From Symsagittifera roscoffensis (lineage: Eukaryota > Xenacoelomorpha > Acoela > Convolutidae), in the NCBI RefSeq assembly GCF_963678635.1, contig NC_087062.1:70215345-70275344 (forward strand): 60,000 nt of DNA. The letters are read 5' to 3'. The translations under genes were made by a program, and so were the position numbers. The stretch's first letter is position 1. Every line of letters begins with the position of its first letter. Positions 39,105 through 48,700 of the stretch are shown in pieces. Below the pieces are notes generated by a model. It had not been told where the DNA came from, made no database searches, and saw only the letters and a program-made list of their open reading frames with translations.

Positions 39105-42100
39105 TCATCTCGTGCTCTTCACCTTGGAGGTACTGCATCCTGAAGTGCTAGATGCGGCAAACTGTCTCAACAGTTCCTCTTCATCATCGGAACTAATCAC
39201 AATCTCCTCCCAAGCCTGCAGCTGTTCATAGGATCGCATCCATTCTCTCTGCTCCTGCAATCTCTTTGCTTGGTTGGGTAGTGCCTTCACCCTAGCTTCT
39301 CGGTTCAAGCAAAAGGAGTTGTGCAGGCTCAAGCTCACGTTCTTCGCCAGGTCTTCCTCTAGTATCGACTCCCTCGCTTTGGTATTGTCTCTAGACATCT
39401 TACCCACTCTTTTCCATCCTGTCGTGATCGCATTACGATGGGTTAGCAGGGGTCTCTTGAAAGCTTCCGGCCCAATCTCGGCCTGGAACTGTCGATACTC
39501 TTTTTGATGTTTTCTCATGTGATCTTTCGTTGTCATGTACAACCAAGACGTCAGTGTCGCCCGAAACCATGGAAAGTACCTCAAGCGACTCCATACGTGC
39601 CTGACTTCCGTCGGTATGGCGAATACTTTGCACGCAGTCTCAAACAACTCGAGTCTCCTGCTGTAGTCTATCGCGTATATTGACTCAGCCGTTGGCGTCG
39701 TCGCCTCCCGATACTTCGTTATATTCTCTTCTATCCATCTCAGGGCTAACATCGTACTCACTACTAAGAGCGTCACCTTCTGCCGGTGATCCGGTAGTCC
39801 GATCGACCGAATCTCTTCCACATCCCACACCAGGCAAAGGTTCTTGTGATCTGGATACCACACCGTTTGTGCCAAGCAGTGGCATGGGCATTCCCCATGA
39901 GAGATCTCAATGCTCCTGAGATTACGCTCCCCTGAGGCTTCCAAGAGAGGCTCAAGCTCCATCATTTTCTCGTGCATCGTGTCGTTGTCTTCCAGGTTCG
40001 GAGTACTTCCCACAGGTTTCCCGATCACGTTTTGTCTCTCGTGATCGCTCGTGTTTTCTCTTTCCAACTTCAGAAGATCTTCTCCCCAGATTTCGCTTAA
40101 GTCATCTCTCAATTCTTTTGGTACTGTCCCTTTGATTTTTCTCAACAACTTGTGCGAGTGATGCGACATCCGAGCCAACCTCACACACTTGGGCACTGAG
40201 AAGGCCTTGTCCACCAGTATTCTCTGGCTGGACACTTCCACCATCGCCATGTGTAGCGGGTAGTGACTTCCGCACAAGTTGGCCATCATTGACCCTATCA
40301 GCGATTTCGCGTTCAATGGCAAGCCATAAGCTTCGCTCATGGGAAATCCCATTTCCGCCTCAAGACCAACCTTCCAGCTCCGGATGTGTTTTTGAGTCAC
40401 CTGCAACACCCCGGGCCATGATTCTACGCTCAACGCCGTCACTAAATGATGTTCAGACTCCAGTCTCTCCAGTGCCTGCAGACCACACATTCTCGAGAAG
40501 AATCCGAGAGCTGTCGCTATATTCACCGTGGTTCTCGCGTAACATTCCGCTATTATTTGCACTTCACTTTTCTCCCTTTCTGTGATGTCTTCGAACCAAG
40601 TGACCAGGTCTTCTTTTTGAAACGACAGTATTCTGACGCATGACCGTCCATCGCAGATGTGCTCTCCGTTCCCACACGTCGAATCCAGACAGCTACCCGG
40701 CTCCAATTTCTTTGCTGACCCGGGGTCGCTCGTCCTTTCGCTTGGCTCTTGCATCTGGGGTGTGATTAGCTTATGTAGCACACTCAACTTCGCCAGATCT
40801 TCATCTTCCGTTGGTGCTAACCTCACTCGCTCGGTGGTTTCCTCGATTAGACTCGCATGGGGATGTGGACACCAGGAGGGTCTTAGTAGCTTCCATATCA
40901 CTCCCAAGTTCGTGGTTAACAAGCCATCTCCACCGCCCATGTTCACTTCAACTCTCTTGTTTGAGCGCGGTATGCTTATCACCTCTGGTGTTTTCTCAAG
41001 AATCAGGCCCAGGCTCGGCCCCTCTTTCTCCACCGCGTCTATCTCCATTATTCTTTCTGTCCAAAACTTCAGTAGCTCCGCTACCTCATGGTTTCTGTGG
41101 GCTCCTCCAGCTTCCGAGTCTAAGAAGGGATTGTAGGCTATTCCCATCACTCCAGACACATATTGGTATTCCCCCTTCTCACTGAGTCTCGAGTACTGTT
41201 CTGACGAGGCCAGGTTACGGTGAACATCATGTTCTTCCTCGAACTTCTTATTAGAGAACCTCCGTACCTCGTCCAGCTTTCGATGGTTCTCTAAGGATAG
41301 TCTGGAACCATCTTCTTTCTCTATTCCTGTACTCTGATATACGTTCAAGATGATCGTTGAGACTCTTCTCTCCATGGTTTTACTTCCACTTGCTCTCTGG
41401 TGGCATGCCAGGATGGTGCTATCAGACATCATTGACATTGTCCATCTCAAGAAACATGTGGCATCTTTTCTTCTAGCCAGGCTCAAGCCTGAATTGTCCC
41501 TGGCCACGTGTTGCATCAGTGCCTGATACACCTCTAGCTTCTTGCTTCCCAACTTCAGCCTGTCATACGAGGTCAATGTCTCCAACTCTATTCCCACCAG
41601 ACTCCAGGTGAACATTAATTGTCCCGCAGTTCTAACGAAGGGATTCGCCATTAGTGGCGGTGCTGATGAGGATGTTCTCATCGCCTCTTCAAAATGATCC
41701 TTCAACAAACTCTGCCAGGACCTCTTCAGATGACTTGCCATCTCTATCTTATTAACCTCGGCTTTTTGCTGGGTGGCCCAATTGCGTCGCCTGCGAGCTA
41801 TTCCACTGTCCAACTTCTTCAAGCAGTCCTCCATTTCCTTCAATGTTTCGAGGGCCACCCACCACGTCCGGGAAGTGTTCCTCGTCTTGCTCCTCTCCAA
41901 TGGATCACTCGTCACTTGTTTGCCCATGTCCTGATGTGCCTTCGAGATCCATTCTTTGCCGATCTCCACTTCCCCTACCTGTCCGTTCGTTGAACCTCTC
42001 TTCACGTTTACCTTCTGAGGCTTGAAGTCTTCTTCTGACGTCGAACTGGTGGAAACCTCTATTTCCTTTTCTACTTCAAGTGGTTTCCTGAGCTCCGAGC

Positions 42101-42929
42101 TGTTCTTGTATGCCGCCGTCTTGCATCGGGCCAAAACGATGGGCGCCGTCTCTCTCAAGTTTCCTTCCGAAACAGCATCCACTGAAGGACTACCCCATCC
42201 TTCCACTTCTCTCTTCCTCTTGCGAGTCTTCACATCTCTGCTCGAGGGTGTTGTGGCTATCATCATTGATTCGACCTCTCCATCCACTCCTTCCAACTCT
42301 TGCCTCCCCCCTGCTCGAGCCTTAAGGATATTAGTACTTTTAATCATATTACTAGTCCCAACCTTATCCCTTTTTATACCATCAACCATTTTATCCACAG
42401 TTTTTTGTTTCAGAGTAGAGCTGTCCTCACATTTCTCTTTTCTAGTCTTCGATCGTGCGTTCCTCAGCTCCACTAGCTTGTTCAGCAGCTCTCTTCTTGC
42501 TTTCTCATCCAGGCCCGTTCCTATCAGGAGCGGTTCCCCGAATCTCACTACTGCGTCCCACAGTTCCTTCTTGAACTTGTCCAGCGTCGTCTCGCTGCCC
42601 ACTTCTCGATTGAATTCCCCCAGGAATTCCTGCCAAGCGTCATCCTCGAGAGATCCCAAGAATATGTCCCTGTTCCCTTCGAACGTGTTCTTCTCCCTTT
42701 CCTCCGAGCTCAAGAGTAACATCCCCATATTGAAGGTCTCACCTGCCAATGGCAACTCTAGGTTCTTCCGCGGGGACGGGTTCAGAGGTGGTGTGGCAGT
42801 ATCTGCCCAATTCTCTTCGCTCAAGTCTTTCAACAGCTCTTGAGTGGTGAGTTCCTCCCCTGATGGCCCTGGTTCAGGTGTATTCCCCACCTCCATGTCT
42901 TCTCCAGCTTCACTGAGAGTTTCATCCAT
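39105..42929 (-). CDS. Giant element ORF5, 1274-aa protein of unknown function
   Basis: Starts at ATG (MDETLSEAGEDMEVG) 56 nt after the ORF4 stop; its frame is already open from about 43060, overlapping ORF4. The N-terminal ~350 residues are acidic and low complexity with basic patches (KTRKRKREVE). The rest looks globular and helical. A cysteine cluster CLDSTCGNGEHICDGRSC (CX4CX6CX4C) and ECPCHC further on could bind metal. The C-terminus is acidic (SSDDEEELL). No signal peptide, membrane segment or recognised enzyme motif was seen, so it is not an obvious envelope. Intact coding over 3.8 kb in an otherwise intact element argues for selection. I do not recognise it. Confidence 0.85.
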   Translation of the reverse strand: MDETLSEAGEDMEVGNTPEPGPSGEELTTQELLKDLSEENWADTATPPLNPSPRKNLELPLAGETFNMGMLLLSSEEREKNTFEGNRDIFLGSLEDDAWQEFLGEFNREVGSETTLDKFKKELWDAVVRFGEPLLIGTGLDEKARRELLNKLVELRNARSKTRKEKCEDSSTLKQKTVDKMVDGIKRDKVGTSNMIKSTNILKARAGGRQELEGVDGEVESMMIATTPSSRDVKTRKRKREVEGWGSPSVDAVSEGNLRETAPIVLARCKTAAYKNSSELRKPLEVEKEIEVSTSSTSEEDFKPQKVNVKRGSTNGQVGEVEIGKEWISKAHQDMGKQVTSDPLERSKTRNTSRTWWVALETLKEMEDCLKKLDSGIARRRRNWATQQKAEVNKIEMASHLKRSWQSLLKDHFEEAMRTSSSAPPLMANPFVRTAGQLMFTWSLVGIELETLTSYDRLKLGSKKLEVYQALMQHVARDNSGLSLARRKDATCFLRWTMSMMSDSTILACHQRASGSKTMERRVSTIILNVYQSTGIEKEDGSRLSLENHRKLDEVRRFSNKKFEEEHDVHRNLASSEQYSRLSEKGEYQYVSGVMGIAYNPFLDSEAGGAHRNHEVAELLKFWTERIMEIDAVEKEGPSLGLILEKTPEVISIPRSNKRVEVNMGGGDGLLTTNLGVIWKLLRPSWCPHPHASLIEETTERVRLAPTEDEDLAKLSVLHKLITPQMQEPSERTSDPGSAKKLEPGSCLDSTCGNGEHICDGRSCVRILSFQKEDLVTWFEDITEREKSEVQIIAECYARTTVNIATALGFFSRMCGLQALERLESEHHLVTALSVESWPGVLQVTQKHIRSWKVGLEAEMGFPMSEAYGLPLNAKSLIGSMMANLCGSHYPLHMAMVEVSSQRILVDKAFSVPKCVRLARMSHHSHKLLRKIKGTVPKELRDDLSEIWGEDLLKLERENTSDHERQNVIGKPVGSTPNLEDNDTMHEKMMELEPLLEASGERNLRSIEISHGECPCHCLAQTVWYPDHKNLCLVWDVEEIRSIGLPDHRQKVTLLVVSTMLALRWIEENITKYREATTPTAESIYAIDYSRRLELFETACKVFAIPTEVRHVWSRLRYFPWFRATLTSWLYMTTKDHMRKHQKEYRQFQAEIGPEAFKRPLLTHRNAITTGWKRVGKMSRDNTKARESILEEDLAKNVSLSLHNSFCLNREARVKALPNQAKRLQEQREWMRSYEQLQAWEEIVISSDDEEELLRQFAASSTSGCSTSKVKSTR

Positions 42930-42984
42930 ACTCTCTTCCTCTGATTCATTTCTTCTTCTCTCGAGAATTCTTTTGAATCGATCC

Positions 42985-43518
42985 TCAACGGGTCCACTCC
43001 TCTTGTCTCCAGGCGTGTCTACAGACAGTGGTGACGGTAGGATCCAGCTTTTTATATTCCGTCAGGGCTACATGCAGTTGACCTGCTGCATCTAGTTCTG
43101 TTCCCTCCTGTGTCACTTCTACTTGTTCCAAGCCATAGGGTGCCTTGTATTTTCTCGTGGCAAATTTCATTTCGTCCACCAATGCGACGTGTCCCTCCAT
43201 CACGATCATCCTGCCATCATCCCATATGGGTAGCATATTCTCAAGTCCTTCCTTTTCAAGAGTCCTCAAGACTTTCCGCACCTCATATCCAGGGGGCTGC
43301 GAACCTCTACTCTTTTTCGCTTGCGTCGTCCACGAATTTACCTTCCTCTCGCTGATGTGGAAGTAGACTGCCGCCGTGTAGCCGATGAACAGGGGATCCC
43401 AGCCATCCGTGAAATGCCTCTGCGTTTCCTCCGTCATCATCTTCGCCATTATGGAGGGAACCACCAAGGGACTATTCATTCCCAAGGTCATCCTCCTGAC
43501 TGTCGGGAACTCAGGCAT
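42985..43518 (-). CDS. Giant element ORF4, 177-aa protein of unknown function
   Basis: The likely start is the ATG at 43518, in GCCACCATGC. It overlaps the ORF3 stop as ATGCCTGA, which suits termination-reinitiation. An upstream in-frame ATG at 43545 is the alternative (186 aa). It is in the +1 frame of ORF3, and its frame stays open for about 34 codons before 43545. Visible text includes FTDGWDPLFIGYTAAVYFHI and MIVMEGHVALVDEM, a mixed alpha/beta pattern. No family recognised. Confidence 0.75.
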   Translation of the reverse strand: MPEFPTVRRMTLGMNSPLVVPSIMAKMMTEETQRHFTDGWDPLFIGYTAAVYFHISERKVNSWTTQAKKSRGSQPPGYEVRKVLRTLEKEGLENMLPIWDDGRMIVMEGHVALVDEMKFATRKYKAPYGLEQVEVTQEGTELDAAGQLHVALTEYKKLDPTVTTVCRHAWRQEEWTR

Positions 43519-44722
43519 GGTGGCTGGTAGGATTTCTTTCTCCATTATGGCCTCCAGCTCCCTCTTGACTAGTGCAAAGCACTCCTTCCAGGCGATTGTG
43601 CCTGTGGTAGTTCCCTTCTGTATTCTTCTTATAGCTTGCGATCACGACATTCCTGACCGGCTGTTCCCTCCAAGTTGGGGGAAGCTCTGGCCTTGTCGAT
43701 CTTTCACGACTCTGCTGTTGCAATTTCTCGCCTAGCTCCTTCAGGCGCGATGAGGCGCCACTCACCTGACTGCCACTCGAGGTCGAGGTTGGGGTATATC
43801 CTGGTAACACCACATCCATCAGAGGACGTACAGGTTGTGTCTCTAGGTTGCGCAAGGAAGGCGTCACGTCATTCGGTATCCAGACCTCTAACCCTTCGCT
43901 CATGTGTTCTCTGGCCTCGCGGTCAAGGTTGAACCGTCCTCTAGCCCTGGGAGCTTCATCCACCTCCATGCGCGACTCTGGCCTCGAGCTGGTCACCACT
44001 CGTTCGTTTGACCTGGCTCCCTTCTGTGCGTCAAGCTCGCGTTGTCGCTGTTCTATCCTTTCCAACTCCGACTTCAGTTGATCACGATTTGCGACGTTCT
44101 CCCGCACCCTCAGCTCCTGCTGATGTTCAGCCCTTAGCATCTCAAGTAATTTCGACGTCTGATCTCGCTCGTCGACTGCCTGGTCTCTCTCCAGCTGAAG
44201 CTTCTCCCTGTCCAGCTTCGCCTGATCCCGATCGAGGTTCGCTTTATTCCTCTCCTTCAGCGCCTTCTCGAGCTCTTTCTTTAGAACCCCCAGATCCGGA
44301 TATGCCTCTGTCGTCTGTTGCGCTCGCGACATCGACGGCACCTTACTCGAGCTCTGGCCTGTGGATCTTGCTGTTGGTCTCGTCGGTAGCGGAAACTCTC
44401 CTGCGCCGTGTTCGGTGTTGTTACTCAGGCCAGGATTTCTTGCCAAGTCAAAGCCCCTTACTCCTCCATCCGCATTCCAAGATAACCATCTGGTCTGTTC
44501 TCGATTTGATATGCCCTCGGTGGTGTAGCCGACCATCAAGACAGCATCCGTCGCAGACTCCCTGCACTCACCCTGGTCCTCCAACTGGAGGATCGCATTC
44601 AGCATCACCGCCATTCTCTCGTCTATCTGGGTGTAGTCCAGGTCCCTCAAGCGTCTGTACAGCTCGTCAAGAGTGGGCTTCTTCAGAGCCGCGGGCACGG
44701 AGTTCCAGAATCGGTCTGCCAT
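43511..44722 (-). CDS. Giant element ORF3, 403-aa coiled-coil protein
   Basis: The start is placed at the ATG in GCAAAAATGG (MADRFWNSVPAALKK). The open frame extends 15 codons further up only from a TTG. A small helical N-terminal region (about 1-85) is followed by a low-complexity stretch and then a long charged coiled coil near residues 155-270 with repeats of LDRDQAKLDREK type. The C-terminus is Ser/Arg-rich. It could be a structural or RNA-binding protein; no family recognised. The frame ends TGA inside the ORF4 start. Confidence 0.8.
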   Translation of the reverse strand: MADRFWNSVPAALKKPTLDELYRRLRDLDYTQIDERMAVMLNAILQLEDQGECRESATDAVLMVGYTTEGISNREQTRWLSWNADGGVRGFDLARNPGLSNNTEHGAGEFPLPTRPTARSTGQSSSKVPSMSRAQQTTEAYPDLGVLKKELEKALKERNKANLDRDQAKLDREKLQLERDQAVDERDQTSKLLEMLRAEHQQELRVRENVANRDQLKSELERIEQRQRELDAQKGARSNERVVTSSRPESRMEVDEAPRARGRFNLDREAREHMSEGLEVWIPNDVTPSLRNLETQPVRPLMDVVLPGYTPTSTSSGSQVSGASSRLKELGEKLQQQSRERSTRPELPPTWREQPVRNVVIASYKKNTEGNYHRHNRLEGVLCTSQEGAGGHNGERNPTSHHA

Positions 44723-44756
44723 TTTTGCAACTTCGGGATGTATATAGGTAGATGTT

Positions 44757-44830
44757 AACCAGCTCAAGAATTACCTTACCAACTCAAGAATTACCTTACC
44801 AACTCAAGTATTACCCAATTCAAGAATTCT
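44757..44830. repeat. Short tandem repeat AACTCAAGAATTACCTTACC
   Basis: Three to four units of about 21 bp just upstream of the ORF3 start, each carrying the CTCAAG hexamer or a close variant. In sense they read TTCTTGAGTTGGTAAGG, including donor-like GTAAGG. Confidence 0.8.
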
Positions 44831-44954
44831 CTAGAAATGTTCTCTTGCAACTACTTGCTGTAGATTCGGATTATCGCGTGTTCAATCAAGATTCTCTCTT
44901 TTTGTTTCTCGCTTGAGTGTAGTTGGATTTTCAACTTTGTTTTTCAAACTCGAT

Positions 44955-45174
44955 CTGAAAACAGAAAGCTTATTAAAACTTAGCATGTCACGTTCCTAAC
45001 CTAGGGACCCCCCTTCTACCCATATGGTTAAAATCTTATCATTCTCATAACACTTAAAGCAATTCGATTGGATTTTCCTTTAAGAACATGCAGATTCATT
45101 TTATGTTTTAGCACCATCAATTCTTTCTTTTAAAATTCAATTGTCATACCAATCACATCTTAAGATCCTTTTAC
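44955..45174 (-). other. Candidate 220-bp intron upstream of ORF3
   Basis: Sense donor GCAG|GTAAAAGG and acceptor AAGCTTTCTGTTTTCAG lie between the macrodomain ORF and ORF3. Splicing here would fit a shorter mRNA for ORFs 3-5, as Gypsy elements make for env. Inference only. Confidence 0.4.
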
Positions 45175-45245
45175 CTGCGCCGCACCCCAGTACCTAACTC
45201 AAGACTCCTCCCTCACACCCGACCTGATACCTCCATGTACCCGAC

Positions 45246-45689
45246 TCAGGCGATGCTCAAGTAGTACTTCTTGTGAAGATGCACCATTATCTCTGTTTCT
45301 GCAAAGACCACATGTAGGATAGCGTACAATTCCCTCGAGCTCAGTTTGCCCCTGTTTGGGTCGTACACCGGCATCGAGACCTCCACTATTCCTCTTTCAA
45401 TCATGAAGTCACGTAGTCTTGTCAGTGCCAATATCACGTGTTCGGGATCAATTGTGTTTCTGTCGTTGACTCTCGTTACTAGGAAGCAGAGGTATTTGCC
45501 CGGGACCTGTGCCACTGACGGTGGAAGCGCTGCCATGCCTCCCAGTCCTGGCCTCTGTCTGAACAGAAACTCTACGTTCTGGTACTCTCTTTTGAAGTCA
45601 GCCTCCAATCTTGATTTGAAACTCATGTCCGCCGTGATGCAGATCGCGCTGGTCCTGTTTGACAGGATGAAGTCGCTATCCGTTATCAT
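45246..45689 (-). CDS. Macrodomain-like ORF of the giant element (147 aa)
   Basis: The pattern follows small OARD1/TARG1-type macrodomains: a first strand with an Asp (MITDSDFIL), then AICITADM (Asp21 in the place of the adenine-binding residue), helix LEADFKREY, strand YLCFLVTR (66-73), helix ILALTRLRDFMIERG, strand VEVSMP (102-107), helix ELYAILHVVFAETE and a final strand IMVHL. Macrodomains bind or hydrolyse ADP-ribose. Here the two glycine loops are replaced (SFKSRL; VYDPNRG), so binding may be altered or lost. The ORF is in the same frame as pol, 23 sense codons after its TAA, so either readthrough or a separate start could express it. Homology was judged by eye. Confidence 0.6.
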   Translation of the reverse strand: MITDSDFILSNRTSAICITADMSFKSRLEADFKREYQNVEFLFRQRPGLGGMAALPPSVAQVPGKYLCFLVTRVNDRNTIDPEHVILALTRLRDFMIERGIVEVSMPVYDPNRGKLSSRELYAILHVVFAETEIMVHLHKKYYLSIA

Positions 45690-45758
45690 GATGTTCTCTG
45701 AGTATTCATTGGGTATTTCGAATTTCGTTTTGAAATTCCTTCCTATGGTAGGCTCTGG

Positions 45759-48700
45759 TTATTCTTCCTCCAGTTCCAATCCGCTTGTTTCCCTCACTTC
45801 CTTGAGCTTCTTTATCATCAAATTTTCGGTGTGGGTAAGTCCTACCCCCACTCCCCGGACAAAAATATTTATCGACGTCCCCGTCGATGTAGTCGGGTCT
45901 GAATTGTCCTTAGGGATGTCCAGTGGCCTGTCTGTTGCTGTCCATCCGAAAAGAGGGTCCTCTGTCTTCATGTAATTTGCTGCTGATACATCGATTTGCT
46001 GAATGCTTTGTCCTTCGCGGCTCTCGTCCTTGACATCACGCATCCACTCTAGAATCCTCAAGTTCGTGTTCTCCCTCCTTTCTATCTCACTCTGTTCGAG
46101 ATCCGTCTCCAATTCTGGCGTCGAGTAATCATCCTGCGGATAATGTCCACCATCGTCAATGACCTGCCATTCCTCTCCGGCTTCCAGTTCGCCTGCGCTT
46201 AGTAGTTCATCGCCCAACTTGTCTGGCTGTATCTTATCGATCAAGAAGTCATCCCCGTACCTATTGTACCTCATGCCTGTGCGTTTACGATTGCCAGTCC
46301 TGGTTTCCGGTGGTGTTGGTCGATCCGGCTCCATCCACTTCGGTACCTCGTTTTGCTCTGGGTCGTTCCAGTCTTCTTCTACAAATGAACCTGCATCCGA
46401 CTCCACTTCTATCTTTTCGTTGTCGTCCAAACTCAAGTTCTCATTACCATCATTTTTCTCTCTAGTGCCTTTCTCATTCACTTCGCACGCTGGTTCCACC
46501 ACCAGGTACTCAAGACCTTCCATGTCTTTTGGTAGGCACCAGTCCTCCGGGGACGGGACATGAGGCTTCAGATTTTCGTAATGTGCTGCTCGCCCTGTAC
46601 TCAAGCGATAGAACCGTCCTTGTTGATGTACTTCCGTAATCATGAACGGTCCTCTCCATTTCTTGAGTAGTTTCTTTGTTCCCTTGGGCGGTATGACATT
46701 TTGGAAGACCCACACGTATTGGCCCACTTCGTATGGCTTTGCTCTTAGTATCTTTTCGTCATATTTCTTGCGTTGCCTCATTTGCGCTTGCGCCGTGTTT
46801 CTCCGACATAGCTCGTTTAGCTCTTGTTGTCTTTTGATCGCTTCCTTCACGTATGCTTGAGGTGACGTCCTCTTCCCCTCGTACTCCGGGTAGAAGAATG
46901 TTATAGGCATTGCCCTTTCCCTGCCTGTCAACATCATGAAAGGACTGATACCCGTCGTTGAGTGCTGAGTACTATTATAGGCTCCTACTACCTGTGGCAG
47001 GTATTTGTCCCAGTCCGTCATGTATCTCGAGCAGTACACCCTGAGCATGTTGACCAGTGTCCTGTTCTGTCTCTCTACCAACCCATTGGTCTGTGGATGA
47101 TAGGTCGTCGAGTGCGCTTGAGCAATGTGTGATCTCTTCATCAATTCTTTTGTCAAGTCCCCCACAAAAGCCTTGCCGTTGTCCGACTGGAAAGTCATTG
47201 GACAACCATACCGCGATATCCAATGCGTTATCAGGTGATCACATGTCTCCTCTGCCGAGGCTGTCTGGCACGGAACCGCTTCCGCCAACTTGGTGAAGTG
47301 ATCTATTATAACTAGTATTTGGTTATAACCCGACTCCGTCATGCAGATTTTCTGATGGTCTATCTGCACCACTTCATTGAATTCCGAACTCTCGACAGAC
47401 TTGAGGGGAAACTTCATCTTCCTTGGGTCTTTTACTTGAAGGCATGCTAGGCAGGCATTCACCCATCTCTCGCAAGCTTTTCTCATTCCCGGCCAATCAA
47501 ACCTGTGAAGTATCCTTTGTTGTACTTTATCTATCCCCTGGTGGCCCATCTGGTCGTGTGATCTGAAAAGCACCTCCGTTTGGTACAATTGTGGTAGTAT
47601 GATGAGGTTGTGTTTGTGTAATATTTTTTCCTCATCTCTTCTCTTGCACGCTACCACCCCTTCAGCTGTGTGATAAAGTAAATCTCTCTTTTCTTTGTAG
47701 AACTGGCTCAAGATCTTGTAGCTGTCTTCCTCAAGTTCCCCCTTCTCCTTGACTCCCGAATGGATCCATTTGGAGAGGTTACTTGTCATTTTGTCATTCC
47801 TCTGGGCCCTTATTAGGTCAGACAGCCTGTATCTCGCCTTAACGTGCTCCTTTAGCGCCATGATCTGTCCATTCATTTCACCAGGGTTGTGGATGTCATC
47901 GCTCAGCTTCACACATATCATCCTTTTCACGATTTTCATGTCGTCTTCTGGTACCAGATTCGTTCTGACGTTTGAGTTGCACGATAGTTCCCTTAGTGGT
48001 TTTCTTGAAACTGCTATTTTCTCGAGCTCTTCACCACCTCGTACCTCTTGTATTTCCAGATTGTACGTCCCTGAAGATGGATCCGTCTGTAATTCCCTGT
48101 CGTGCTGTCTTATCTTCTCTTCCGCCAGTATCATGCATAGACTGTCTTGGTCTTCGCTGCTCTCATCCGAGTCTTCATCCCATTCTTCACGCTCCCCGGA
48201 CAATTTCCCTTCTCCGGTTTCGTCTTCTTCCATGAATCTGGACCACTCCCCGGACTCTTGATCTAGTCCCAGGTGTTCAACTTCTTCTCTGATTGTTACT
48301 TTCTTATCCCTGACTTTTGTCTGCTCCAGAATTTTGTCGGGGATTTTTTCAACTAGTGATCGCACAACTTCCTTGCTATCAGTGATGCTTCCTTTTGAGA
48401 CGTCAGTATTGTTCACTGTTTCTTCTCTCCGAAGTATGGTTAGTTCCGGTGCCTCCTGACCTTTCCCTTGGATCACGGGCTTGTCATCTGATAGTTTCTC
48501 AAGCAACCTCATTAAGTCTTCATCTATTCGGACCGTTCCCTCCTCTACCTGGATGAGATCATAACCTTTTGCCTTGAGTGTTTCCCTCACGATCTTGGAC
48601 TTGAGCATTATTCCTACCGGAATCCCTCTGCTTCTCTTCAAGATGGTCTTTTCAAGAGGCTCTTTCGGCAATTCGGGATGATCTTCAATCGGTTTGCCTG

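Noticed and set aside
42022-42843. A 273-codon open frame on the + strand opposite ORF5
   Set aside because: Ser/Leu-rich shadow frame of a GC-richer coding strand. No motif, and the minus-strand ORF5 is far longer and continuous.
39105-42929. Envelope gene of an errantivirus-like element
   Set aside because: No signal peptide, fusion peptide, transmembrane anchor or glycoprotein cysteine pattern could be seen.
44008-44751. A 247-codon + strand frame opposite ORF3
   Set aside because: Antisense shadow rich in Pro/Ser. The minus-strand coiled-coil frame has the better coding pattern and fits the operon-like order.
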